Positions 1 to 7,129 of a stretch of 16,175 nucleotides of DNA are shown here, piece by piece (within the stretch, counting starts at the first letter, position 1; every line of letters begins with the position of its first letter). The notes under the pieces were generated by a model. It was not told where the DNA came from and made no database searches. It saw nothing but the letters and a program-made list of their open reading frames with translations. This DNA is from Azohydromonas lata NBRC 102462 (GTDB lineage: Bacteria; Pseudomonadota; Gammaproteobacteria; Burkholderiales; Burkholderiaceae_C). The stretch spans positions 1-16,175 of the forward strand of contig CAMCTE010000036.1 in NCBI GenBank assembly GCA_945878385.1. The letters run 5' to 3'. Made by a program: the position numbers and the translations under genes.

Positions 1-910
1 CCTGGTAGAACGCTGGCAGGTTCAAGTAGGGGCCGGGGTCACGCAGGTATTCGGCCAAGGCGTGCTGCATGGGTGTGTTCACCGTGAACACATTGAACTG
101 GTGCACCTTGCGAAATTCAGCGGTGAGGGCGGCGGGCGCCAGTACGGTACCCACCTTCCAGCCCGTGACATGGAAGGTTTTGCCAAAGCTCGACACCACG
201 AAGGTGCGTTCGGCCAGTGCGGGGAATCGGCTCGCGCTCTGGTGCGCCAGCCCGTCGTAGACCATGTGTTCGTAGACCTCATCGCTGATCAACAACACAT
301 CGGTGGGTGCCAACAGGTCCTGCAGGCGGTGCATCTGGGCGTCGCTCCAGGTGCTGCCGCTGGGGTTGTGGGGGCTGTTGATGATCACGGCCCGCGTGCG
401 CGGGGTGAGGGCCGCGGCGATGCGGTCGAAGTCGGGCTCGAAGGTACCCGGGGTCAGGGGCACACGCACCACACGACCGCCAGCCAATTCGAGGTTGGGG
501 ATGTAGCTGTCGTAGCAGGGCTCCAGCACGATGACTTCATCGCCCGGGTGCACCACGGCCAGCACCGCGGTGAGAATGGCCTGGGTGGCGCCTGCGGTGA
601 TGGTGATCTCGGTGTGGGGGTCATAGCGACGGCCGTACAGGGCCTGCACCTTGTCGGCCACAGACTCGCGCAAGGGGGCCACACCGGTCATGGGCGGGTA
701 CTGGTTGAGCCCGGCGTGCATCGCGCGGGTGACGCCATCGAGCAGCCGGCTGTCGCAGCCGAAATCGGGAAAGCCTTGCCCCAGGTTCACCGCGCGGTGT
801 TCCTGGGCCAGGGCCGACATCACGGTGAAGATGGTGGTGCCCACATCGGGCAACCGCGACTTCAGTGCAGGCAAGGGGTGGTGAGGCGGGTGGGGCAGGG
901 GTGCGTTCAT
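1..910 (-). CDS. Methionine-type PLP-dependent aminotransferase (YbdL-like), partial, C-terminus outside window
   Basis: Fold-type I, class I/II aminotransferase that would move an amino group from methionine or another hydrophobic amino acid to a 2-oxo acid in the cytoplasm. The reading frame is open from an ATG at 910 to the left edge, giving 303 residues of an expected 380-390. Visible signatures are NLGQGFPDFG near residue 42, TAGATQAI, NSPHNPSG near 177, the ISDEVYEH motif, and SSFGKTFHVTGWKVG with the PLP-binding lysine at K244. The last motif and the final visible PYLNLPAFYQ match my memory of E. coli YbdL. The ATG follows the stop of the upstream LysR gene by a single base, so translation is probably coupled. 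Family is secure; the exact substrate is inferred from resemblance to YbdL rather than to aspartate or kynurenine aminotransferases. Confidence 0.9.
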   Translation of the reverse strand, partial: MNAPLPHPPHHPLPALKSRLPDVGTTIFTVMSALAQEHRAVNLGQGFPDFGCDSRLLDGVTRAMHAGLNQYPPMTGVAPLRESVADKVQALYGRRYDPHTEITITAGATQAILTAVLAVVHPGDEVIVLEPCYDSYIPNLELAGGRVVRVPLTPGTFEPDFDRIAAALTPRTRAVIINSPHNPSGSTWSDAQMHRLQDLLAPTDVLLISDEVYEHMVYDGLAHQSASRFPALAERTFVVSSFGKTFHVTGWKVGTVLAPAALTAEFRKVHQFNVFTVNTPMQHALAEYLRDPGPYLNLPAFYQ

Positions 911-911
911 T

Positions 912-1868
912 TCAGGTTGCATCGCCGAGTGGACTGCTGGTGGCCTGCGTCATGGCCGCGTCGATCACCTCCGGCGTGAGCTCGGGGGCCAGGAGGCTGA
1001 CCAGCGCGTGCACATAGTGCCGCAGGAACACCCCGCGCCGGAAGGCCACGCGGGTGGTGTTGGTCCCGAACAGGTGCCCCGCTGGGCGACTCACAAGCCC
1101 TTCCAGCGCACCGGGCTCGCGTACGGCCATTTCGGCCACGACGCCCACGCCCAAACCGCAGCGCACATAGGTTTTGATCACATCGGAATCGATGGCTTCC
1201 AGCGCCACCCGAGGGGTGATGCCCGCAGCGGCGAACGCTTCGTCCACACGGCGGCGACCGGCGAACGCCGCTTGGTAGCTCACCAGCGGATGCGAGGCCA
1301 ATACGGGCAGCGTGAGCTCAGACGAGTCCACCGCCAACGGGTGGCCTTGCGGCACCACGATCACATGCTGCCATTCGTAGCACGGCAGCGTCACCAATTC
1401 TTCAAAATTGTTCAGCGATTCGGTGGCCAGTCCCACATCGGCACTGTGGTCCAGCAACATTTGCGCCACCTGCTCCGGCGTGCCCTGGTGCAGGCTCACA
1501 TCCACCTTCGGATACAGGCGCCGGAGCTCGCCTACGGGGCCCGGAAGGACATACCGGGCCTGGGTGTGGGTAGTGGCAATGGACAACCGACCGCTGTCTT
1601 GCTGCGAATATTCCTCGCCGATGCGCTTGAGGTTGGCCACCTCACGCAGAATGATGTCGATGCTGCGCAGCACATGGTGGCCGGGGTCGGTGACCTGCCG
1701 CAAACGCTTGCCGTGGCGCACGAAGATGTCCACGCCCAGTTCTTCTTCCAATTCCAGTATGGCTTTGCTCACGCCGGGCTGCGAGGTGTAGAGCGCACGG
1801 GCCGTTTCGGTCAGGTTCAAGCCGCGGCGAACGGCCTCCTGGACAAAACGGAACTGGTGCAGGTTCAC
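912..1868 (-). CDS. cysB: CysB-family LysR-type transcriptional regulator
   Basis: A 318-residue LysR-type regulator of the CysB/Cbl group, which activates sulfate-assimilation genes in response to acetylserine or sulfur limitation. The N-terminus MNLHQFRFVQEAVRRGLNLT and the helix-turn-helix YTSQPGVSKAILELEEELG (about residues 27-45) are near-identical to the CysB subgroup signature. The rest (about 90-300) is the periplasmic-binding-protein-like inducer domain, including TTHTQARYVLP near 99. Length is normal (E. coli CysB about 324). The start is GTG at 1868; it is chosen because family homology begins exactly there and because it overlaps the preceding chelatase stop as GTGA. Position after a siroheme chelatase fits a sulfur-assimilation role. 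It could instead be a Cbl/SsuR-like paralogue for sulfonate use; CysB itself is the more general call. Confidence 0.9.
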   Translation of the reverse strand: MNLHQFRFVQEAVRRGLNLTETARALYTSQPGVSKAILELEEELGVDIFVRHGKRLRQVTDPGHHVLRSIDIILREVANLKRIGEEYSQQDSGRLSIATTHTQARYVLPGPVGELRRLYPKVDVSLHQGTPEQVAQMLLDHSADVGLATESLNNFEELVTLPCYEWQHVIVVPQGHPLAVDSSELTLPVLASHPLVSYQAAFAGRRRVDEAFAAAGITPRVALEAIDSDVIKTYVRCGLGVGVVAEMAVREPGALEGLVSRPAGHLFGTNTTRVAFRRGVFLRHYVHALVSLLAPELTPEVIDAAMTQATSSPLGDAT

Positions 1869-2293
1869 GCCGCTTCCCCAGCGGTGGTGCCGCTGACAGC
1901 GACGCCTGTTGCCGAAGATGCAGCCACTGATTCAGCCACTGATGCGGCCATAGCCTGGATGACTGCCTCGCGCTCACCGATGGCCTGCTGCAGCTCAAAC
2001 TGGACTGCAGGGTGCCGCTGGGAGAGTGTTTCCATGAGAACAGGCAAGTCCTTTCGCACATGGCCACCTGCACCCAAAAACAGGGGCACCACCTGCACCC
2101 GAGTGGCACCTTGAGCAACAGCCACTTCTGCGGCTTCCACCAGCCCCGGGCTCATGAATTCCAGAAAGGCCAACCGCACCTGCGCTTGCGGGCAAGACTG
2201 CTGCACGGCCCGGGCCACCGCTTCAAAAGGCAAGGCCCAGCGCGGATCACGGGCGCCGTGTGCAAAGAGGATGATCGCTGGGTGGGTACTCAT
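1865..2293 (-). CDS. cbiX: Short sirohydrochlorin chelatase (CbiX/SirB type)
   Basis: Single-domain class II chelatase of 142 residues that would insert Fe2+ (siroheme) or Co2+ into sirohydrochlorin. The N-terminal ILFAHGARDPRW carries the metal-binding H12, and the matching VPLFLGAGGHVRKDLP near residue 78 provides the second conserved histidine (H78), as in the CbiX-short family. The last about 25 residues are low-complexity Ala/Val/Ser and not part of the fold. Two starts are possible, ATG 2302 and ATG 2293. I prefer 2293 because the only purine-rich stretch (GAGA near 2303) is then about 9 bases upstream. The stop overlaps the GTG start of the CysB gene by 4 bases. Siroheme is the cofactor of sulfite reductase, so pairing with a CysB regulator makes functional sense; iron rather than cobalt is inferred from this context. 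Confidence 0.85.
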   Translation of the reverse strand: MSTHPAIILFAHGARDPRWALPFEAVARAVQQSCPQAQVRLAFLEFMSPGLVEAAEVAVAQGATRVQVVPLFLGAGGHVRKDLPVLMETLSQRHPAVQFELQQAIGEREAVIQAMAASVAESVAASSATGVAVSGTTAGEAA

Positions 2294-2359
2294 GTTGACC
2301 ATTCTCGTTGATGCGGTGGGGCCAGAGTTCTGCGGGCTTTTCCGGGCCAGCGCGAAGGC

Positions 2360-3463
2360 TCAGCGGTAACGAACCAGCCAGCCGAAGGCGCACAAGGACA
2401 GCATCAGGTAAAGCAACCCCGGCGCCGCAGCGGCCACCCAGGGGGACCAACCCTGCAGCAGGCCCAAATGGCTGGACAGGCTGTTGAAGACCATGAAGCT
2501 GATGCCGATCATGATGCCGCCGAACACCTTCCAGCTGATGCCACCACCGCGGGCATGCAGATAGGCAAAGGGCAGGGCCAGGCCCAGCATCACGAAGCAG
2601 GCCATGGGGTACAGGGCCTTCTTCCAAAAGGCGATGGCATGTTGCGCGAAAGCTTGCTCCTGGCGGGAAAGGTGGCTGCTGTAGCGCCATAGTTCCAGCG
2701 TGGTCATCGTACCCACGGGCAGCACGGCAGCCGACACGACGCTCGCCTTGAGGTTGCTTGCCCACTGCAGGCGTTCGGCCTGCTCCATCCGGGCGGCGCC
2801 CTGACCACCGTCCCAACGGTCTACCCGCGCCTTGGTCAGTTCCCAGCGCCCGTCTTCGTCGGCCACTGCCTGGGCCGCTTCAATGCGCCGCTGCAGGCGC
2901 CCATCGGCGCCAAATTCATAGATGCGCACGCCTTGCAATTCACCGCGAGCACCCAGGCGCGCCACATGCACCGACACATTCAGGCTGGTGCCGCCCGGCT
3001 GGTCCACCCGGTCGCGCAACCAGGCGCCGGCCGCGCCGACATTCAGGCCGCCTGATGCCGCTGCTTTGATCGAAATGTTCTTCTGCTCGGCCGCCGGCGC
3101 CAGCCAGTCTCCCACGGCGAAGGTCATACCGGCAAACAGAAAGCCCAAGGTGGTGAGCAACACGACCGCCCTTCCGGGGCCAAGGCCTGCGGTGCGCAGG
3201 ATGGTGAATTCGCTGGATTGAGCCAGGCGCGACAGGGCGTAGATGCTGCCGATCAACACCGTGATCGGGAACAGCTCATAGAAACGACCAGGCAGCTCGA
3301 GCACGGTCGACAGGAGCGCCGTGGTGACGGTGTAGCCTGTGCGGCCGATGCGTCCGAGTTGATCTACGAAGTCGAAGAAGAACATCAGCGCCAAGAAGGC
3401 CAGGGTGGTGAAGGCCACGGCCGAGAGCACCTCGCTGTAGACCAGGCGGCGGACGGTTCTCAT
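2360..3463 (-). CDS. lptG: LPS export ABC transporter permease LptG
   Basis: 367-residue inner-membrane permease of the LptB2FG complex, which extracts lipopolysaccharide from the inner membrane and passes it to LptC/LptA. It opens with MRTVRRLVYSEVLSAVAF, typical of LptG, and has the YjgP/YjgQ layout: three transmembrane segments at about 12-32, 60-80 and 97-117, a periplasmic beta-jellyroll from about 125 to 260, and three C-terminal segments at about 280-365. LSRQEQAFAQHAIAFWKKALYP before the fourth segment and KVFGGIMIGISFMVFNSL are family features. ATG 3463 is chosen because it overlaps the lptF stop as ATGA and because the open frame upstream to 3796 has no family homology. A chelatase starts about 60 bases after its stop, so transcription probably continues. 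Confidence 0.95.
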   Translation of the reverse strand: MRTVRRLVYSEVLSAVAFTTLAFLALMFFFDFVDQLGRIGRTGYTVTTALLSTVLELPGRFYELFPITVLIGSIYALSRLAQSSEFTILRTAGLGPGRAVVLLTTLGFLFAGMTFAVGDWLAPAAEQKNISIKAAASGGLNVGAAGAWLRDRVDQPGGTSLNVSVHVARLGARGELQGVRIYEFGADGRLQRRIEAAQAVADEDGRWELTKARVDRWDGGQGAARMEQAERLQWASNLKASVVSAAVLPVGTMTTLELWRYSSHLSRQEQAFAQHAIAFWKKALYPMACFVMLGLALPFAYLHARGGGISWKVFGGIMIGISFMVFNSLSSHLGLLQGWSPWVAAAAPGLLYLMLSLCAFGWLVRYR

Positions 3464-4605
3464 GACTGCGAAGAGACCTGGGGTTGCCGCCCGCTTGAGG
3501 CGCGGCTGTAGAACAACATGCCGGCCACCCGCCACCCCAGGGACTGGGAGCGCCACCACAGCAGCAACCAGGACACCACCGCGACGCCGCCATGCAAGGC
3601 CAGCAAGCTGCCCCACAGGCTCACGCGCTGAGACTGAACCCAGGACTGGCTCAGATTGATGAGGTTGAAATACACCACGAAGCTCAGCAGCGCAAAAAGA
3701 ACACCCCATTGGCTGGGCTTGCGCGGGTTGCTCACCGACAACACCACGCCCAATACCAACAGGTTCAGCGAGGCCAGTGCCAGGCCGATGCGCCAACTGA
3801 GTTCGCCATGGGCCTGTGGCGTGCCCAACTGCAGCAGGTCCCAGGTAGGCATGGTCTTGGGTGTGAGGTCTGCGCGGGCGGTATTCGGTGCGTCGCCGAT
3901 GCGCACCAGTGCCCTCGCAAACGAGGCCTGCATGCTTTCTGCACTGCCCACCTCGCGGTCCACACGATGGCCCTGGGTGAGCGCCAGATAGCGCCCGTCG
4001 GGCTGGGATTCCAGCCGGCCGCTGCTGGCCGTGGTGAGGGTTTCGCGCTCGGCAGTCTGGGAGTGGATGAAGACGCTGCGCGCCGTGGCGGGGGCGTCCT
4101 GCGCCGTGTCCCGTTCGCGCTCAATGAAGAAGACGCTGCGCCCATCGCGCGAGACTTGAAACACGCCTGGGGTCACGCGCGAAAGATCTGACCGCTCGGT
4201 GTACCGCAGCACCAGTTCGGCGGCCTGCCGGTTCATCCAGGGTGTGACGAACAGCACCAGTGCGGCCACGGCCAGGCACACCAGCCACGCCATTCGGCCC
4301 ACTGGTCGCATGAAGCGCTGCAGGCTCAGGCCTGCGCTGTTCCAGATGACCATCTCGCTGTCCCGCCAAATGCGGCCCAGGGTGTGCACCACGGCGATGA
4401 ACATGGACAGCGCCAGCAAGGGCGCCAGCTGGCTGATGCCGGAAAACCCCAGCAGCAACAGCACATCCTGCGCGGACACCTTGCCCTGGGCCGCCGCCCC
4501 AACCGTGCGCACCAGGCCCAAGGTCAGGACGATGGTCATCAGCACGACCAGGGTGGCCCCGAAGGACCGGGCCAACTCCCGGCGGACGGATGTATCGAAT
4601 AACAT
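3460..4605 (-). CDS. lptF: LPS export ABC transporter permease LptF
   Basis: 381-residue partner of LptG in the LptB2FG lipopolysaccharide exporter. MLFDTSVRRELARSFGATL is the classic LptF N-terminus. Three transmembrane segments (about 14-36, 55-78 and 100-120) precede a periplasmic domain containing SRDGRSVFFIERE and a segment rich in short beta strands, followed by three C-terminal segments (about 285-370) including SNPRKPSQWGVLFALLSFVVYFN. The start is ATG 4605; the upstream in-frame extension to 4794 lies antisense to pepA and is rejected. No clear Shine-Dalgarno precedes the ATG. It lies only 28 bases from the divergent pepA start. lptF overlaps lptG by 4 bases. Confidence 0.95.
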   Translation of the reverse strand: MLFDTSVRRELARSFGATLVVLMTIVLTLGLVRTVGAAAQGKVSAQDVLLLLGFSGISQLAPLLALSMFIAVVHTLGRIWRDSEMVIWNSAGLSLQRFMRPVGRMAWLVCLAVAALVLFVTPWMNRQAAELVLRYTERSDLSRVTPGVFQVSRDGRSVFFIERERDTAQDAPATARSVFIHSQTAERETLTTASSGRLESQPDGRYLALTQGHRVDREVGSAESMQASFARALVRIGDAPNTARADLTPKTMPTWDLLQLGTPQAHGELSWRIGLALASLNLLVLGVVLSVSNPRKPSQWGVLFALLSFVVYFNLINLSQSWVQSQRVSLWGSLLALHGGVAVVSWLLLWWRSQSLGWRVAGMLFYSRASSGRQPQVSSQS

Positions 4606-4633
4606 GGAGGGCTGTTCAGGAGCTTGCGGAATT
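4606..4633. promoter_or_regulatory. 28-bp divergent lptF/pepA intergenic region with pepA Shine-Dalgarno
   Basis: Only 28 bases separate the two divergent start codons. On the plus strand AGGAG at 4618-4622 is a good ribosome-binding site 11 bases before the pepA ATG at 4634. On the minus strand I see no equivalent for lptF. The spacer cannot hold two full promoters, so at least one must lie inside the opposing coding region. Confidence 0.6.
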
Positions 4634-6094
4634 ATGGACTTCAAATCTGTCACGTTGGGCCAAGCAGGCCTGGCGAACTTGAGCGCCGACGCATTGTTGG
4701 TGGTGGTGGCCGGCACCACGATGCCCCAGGATGTGGACGCTGCGGTGGCCGGTGTACTGAAAGATGCTGTCAAAAACGGCGACCTGGAGCTCAAGGTAGG
4801 TCGGGCCCTTTATGTGCATCGGCCCGCGGAGTTGAAGGCTCAGCGGCTGGTGCTGGCCGTGGCCGCCGATGATTCGGCCAAATCGTTCAAGTCTGCCGCG
4901 ACTGCGGGAATTGCGGCCGTCAAAGGGCTGGGCGTGGCGCATCTGGCGGTGGCTCAGGTGGGCACTGCGCGGCTCACGGAAGCCCACGCCGAGGCCTTGG
5001 CCATGGCGGTGGCCGAAAGTGTGTACGTGTACCGCCACACCAAGCCCAGTGCGCCGGCAGCACCCCGACTGGCCAAACCGACACTGGCCTGCGGCAAGGC
5101 CGATGCCACGGCGGTGACCGTGGGCCTGCGCCGTGGCGCTGCGCTGGCCAGCGGCGTGGAAGTGGCGCGCGAGTGTGCCAACCGGCCCGGCAACCATGCC
5201 ACGCCCACTTTCCTGGCCGAGCAGGCCAAGACCCTGGCCAAACAACATGGCTTCAAGGTTCAAGTGCTGGACCATGCTGCCGTCAAGAAACTGGGCATGG
5301 GCTCCTTCATGGCCGTGGCCCAGGGCTCTGAAGAGCCTTTGAAATTCATCGTGCTGCAGTACCAGGGGGCGGCCAAGACCGAAGCGCCGGTGGTGCTGGT
5401 GGGCAAGGGCATCACCTTCGACACCGGGGGCATCTCCATCAAGCCCGCGCCAGAGATGGACGAGATGAAGTTCGACATGTCGGGCGCAGCCAGCGTGCTG
5501 GGCACCTTCAAGGCTTTGGGCGAACTCAAGCCGCGGGTAAATGTGGTGGGCCTGATCCCGGCATGCGAGAACATGCCCAGCGGCACGGCCATCAAGCCTG
5601 GAGATGTGGTGAAGTCCATGTCCGGCCAAACTATTGAAATCCTGAACACCGATGCTGAAGGCCGCTTGATTCTGTGCGACGCGCTGACCTATGCCGAGCG
5701 CTTCAAGCCGGCGGCCGTGATCGACATTGCCACCCTCACCGGTGCCTGCGTGATTGCGTTGGGCCACCACCACAGCGGCCTGTTCACGCCCGACGATGAG
5801 TTGGCCGAAGAGTTGCTGCAGGCCGCCAAGCGCGGCCTGGACCCCGCTTGGCGCATGCCCTTGGACGAGGAATACGGCGAGGGCCTGAAGAGCAACTTTG
5901 CGGACATGGGCAATGTGGCCGGCCGCGCGGGCGGCTCCATCACTGCAGCCATGTTCCTGAAGAAATTCACCGCGCGTTACCGCTGGGCCCACCTGGATAT
6001 CGCCGGCACCGCTTGGAAGAGCGGAGCCCAGAAGGGTGCCACAGGCCGCCCCGTGGCCCTGTTGACGCACTACCTGTTGTCCCAGGCGCGATGA
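4634..6094 (+). CDS. pepA: Leucyl (cytosol) aminopeptidase PepA, M17 family
   Basis: 486-residue M17 metallo-aminopeptidase that removes N-terminal residues, preferentially Leu, from peptides in the cytoplasm; E. coli PepA also binds DNA. The N-terminal macro-like domain spans about 1-165 and the catalytic domain about 175-486. Di-metal ligands expected for the family are all present: K258 and D263 in GKGITFDTGG, D281 in KFDMSGAAS, and D340 and E342 in the signature NTDAEGRL. The catalytic K270 (SIKP) and R344 are also intact. ATG 4634 is preceded by AGGAG and gives the standard N-terminus MDFKSVTLGQ; the open frame extending to 4199 is antisense to lptF and rejected. The stop overlaps the holC start as ATGA. 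Confidence 0.96.
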   Translation: MDFKSVTLGQAGLANLSADALLVVVAGTTMPQDVDAAVAGVLKDAVKNGDLELKVGRALYVHRPAELKAQRLVLAVAADDSAKSFKSAATAGIAAVKGLGVAHLAVAQVGTARLTEAHAEALAMAVAESVYVYRHTKPSAPAAPRLAKPTLACGKADATAVTVGLRRGAALASGVEVARECANRPGNHATPTFLAEQAKTLAKQHGFKVQVLDHAAVKKLGMGSFMAVAQGSEEPLKFIVLQYQGAAKTEAPVVLVGKGITFDTGGISIKPAPEMDEMKFDMSGAASVLGTFKALGELKPRVNVVGLIPACENMPSGTAIKPGDVVKSMSGQTIEILNTDAEGRLILCDALTYAERFKPAAVIDIATLTGACVIALGHHHSGLFTPDDELAEELLQAAKRGLDPAWRMPLDEEYGEGLKSNFADMGNVAGRAGGSITAAMFLKKFTARYRWAHLDIAGTAWKSGAQKGATGRPVALLTHYLLSQAR

Positions 6095-6558
6095 GCGAGC
6101 AGGGCGCACCGGTGGCCTTCCATACCGGCGTGGCCGACCCGGTGGGCCATGCCCTGCGCCTGACTCGAAAGGCCTTGTCTTTGGGCTCCCGGGTGCTGTT
6201 GATCGGGGAAGAATCGGTTTTGCGCGAACTTGACGAACAGCTGTGGACGGCTGACCCAGGCAGCTTCATGGCCCATGCGCACTGGAGCCCGCAGTCTCGT
6301 GACCATTCGGCTGTGCGTCATGCGCCGGTGTGGCTGATGTCGGCACAGGGCGCTGCAGGGCACGGCGCGCCCATGGAAGTGCCAACCGAGCCTCAGGTGC
6401 TCATCAACCTTGGCCTGCCGGTGCCGGCGAATGCCGATCGGTTCGACAAGGTCATCGAGGTCGTCTCCACCGATGCCGATTCCCGCGCCCAGGGGCAGCA
6501 GCGCTGGCGCCGTTGGCGCGATAACGGCGTCACCCCGCTTCACCACGCGTTCTCATGA
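6091..6558 (+). CDS. holC: DNA polymerase III subunit chi (HolC)
   Basis: 155-residue chi subunit of the clamp-loader complex, which links the replicase to single-strand binding protein. The sequence VAFHTGVADPVGHALRLTRKAL at the N-terminus, the central RVLLIGEE strand, LWTADPGSFMAHAH, the PQVLINLGLPVPANADRFDKV stretch and the C-terminal RWRRWRDNG are typical of proteobacterial HolC. Length is normal (about 140-155). It starts inside the pepA stop (ATGA), the usual pepA-holC arrangement in beta- and gammaproteobacteria, and its own stop overlaps the next small ORF in the same way. Confidence 0.93.
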   Translation: MSEQGAPVAFHTGVADPVGHALRLTRKALSLGSRVLLIGEESVLRELDEQLWTADPGSFMAHAHWSPQSRDHSAVRHAPVWLMSAQGAAGHGAPMEVPTEPQVLINLGLPVPANADRFDKVIEVVSTDADSRAQGQQRWRRWRDNGVTPLHHAFS

Positions 6559-6905
6559 TGCAAGCACCCGACACCCACGAATTGCCCACGCTGACCGAAG
6601 TGTTGGTTCCCGGCCAGCTCGCGGGCGGCCTGCTGGGTGGAGACCTCCTGGGCCCGGTAGCGCTGGATGTGCCGGCGCTCGAGGCACGGCTGCTGGAGAA
6701 GCTCGTTGAGCGCCTTCAGGCCAGCCTGGAGCAGCGCGTACATGCCAGCGTGGTGCCTGCGGTGTCGTTGCTGGCCGACCGCATTGCCTACAAGGCCGCA
6801 CAGGAAGTGTCGGCCGACCTGGCCGACCGGATGCGCGACGACCTGAAGGTGGCGGTGCAACAGGCTGTCGAACAGGCGCTTAAAGGTTGCTCAATGGGCC
6901 GCTGA
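6555..6905 (+). CDS. Hypothetical protein after holC, helical, possible C-terminal frameshift
   Basis: 116 residues, function unknown. The ATG at 6555 overlaps the holC stop (ATGATG, with TGA at 6556-6558), so it is probably translated by coupling. Residues 9-20 read ELPTLTEVLVPG, a short motif I associate with small proteins of this position in betaproteobacteria (possibly the DUF2486 group; not checked). Residues about 38-110 are an Ala/Leu/Val/Glu/Arg-rich amphipathic helix that looks able to form coiled coils. No signal peptide, membrane segment or catalytic motif is visible. At the C-terminus the helical pattern stops abruptly at LKGCSMGR but appears to continue in the +1 frame from about 6886 to a TAG at 7018-7020. 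This suggests either a frameshift (real or sequencing) or chance. Confidence 0.7.
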   Translation: MMQAPDTHELPTLTEVLVPGQLAGGLLGGDLLGPVALDVPALEARLLEKLVERLQASLEQRVHASVVPAVSLLADRIAYKAAQEVSADLADRMRDDLKVAVQQAVEQALKGCSMGR

Positions 6906-6934
6906 ACACGCCGCTGGACAAGCCGCTGAACTGG
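6899..6934 (+). repeat. Degenerate 12-bp tandem repeat, three units
   Basis: Three consecutive 12-mers, CCGCTGAACACG, CCGCTGGACAAG and CCGCTGAACTGG, directly follow and overlap the stop codon of the small ORF after holC. In the +1 frame they encode the four-residue repeats AAEH, AAGQ and AAEL, which would continue an Ala-rich helix. Confidence 0.6.
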
Positions 6935-7012
6935 TCACCGAGCAATTCGCTCGCCGGGCACCGGAGCGCACCTGTCGCACGGCCAGTGGGGCTGGCGGGA
7001 TTGAGCCCGCGC

Positions 7013-7018
7013 TATACT
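7013..7018 (+). promoter_or_regulatory. -10 element of the tRNA-Ser promoter
   Basis: TATACT within GCGCTATACT lies 12 bases before the mature tRNA 5' end, the expected place for a stable-RNA promoter. No convincing -35 is visible. The tRNA-Ala gene in this window has GCGCTACACT in nearly the same position, supporting both calls. Confidence 0.6.
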
Positions 7019-7030
7019 AGAAGGCTTCCC

Positions 7031-7121
7031 GGAGAGATGGATGAGCGGTTTAAGTCGCACGCCTGGAAAGCGTGTGTGGGTTAATAGCCCACCGCGGGTT
7101 CGAATCCCGCTCTCTCCGCCA
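7031..7121 (+). tRNA. tRNA-Ser, anticodon GGA
   Basis: 91-base type II tRNA. Acceptor strand GGAGAGA (7031-7037) pairs with TCTCTCC (7111-7117), with discriminator G and an encoded CCA. The anticodon stem CACGC/GCGTG encloses CTGGAAA, giving anticodon GGA (7065-7067), which reads UCC/UCU. A long variable arm with stem GTGGG/CCCAC and the T-loop GGTTCGAATCC complete the class II fold diagnostic of serine. Confidence 0.96.
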
Positions 7122-7129
7122 AATTTCGC

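Noticed and set aside
62..979. 305-residue plus-strand open frame
   Set aside because: Entirely antisense to the aminotransferase and CysB genes; the His/Gly/Val/Gln-rich product has no recognisable domain and is a high-GC shadow frame.
1008..2114. 368-residue plus-strand open frame
   Set aside because: Antisense to the CysB-family regulator and chelatase; His/Gln/Arg-rich with no motif.
3464..3796. N-terminal extension of lptG
   Set aside because: Family homology starts at ATG 3463, which overlaps the lptF stop; the extension is antiparallel to nothing functional and lies out of frame within lptF.
4616..6109. 497-residue minus-strand open frame
   Set aside because: Antisense over all of pepA, whose metal ligands and signature motif prove the plus strand is coding; the product is compositionally shadow-like.
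7031..7121. tRNA-Ser 3' end as an integration (att) site
   Set aside because: No integrase gene and no repeat of the tRNA 3' end were seen elsewhere in the window.
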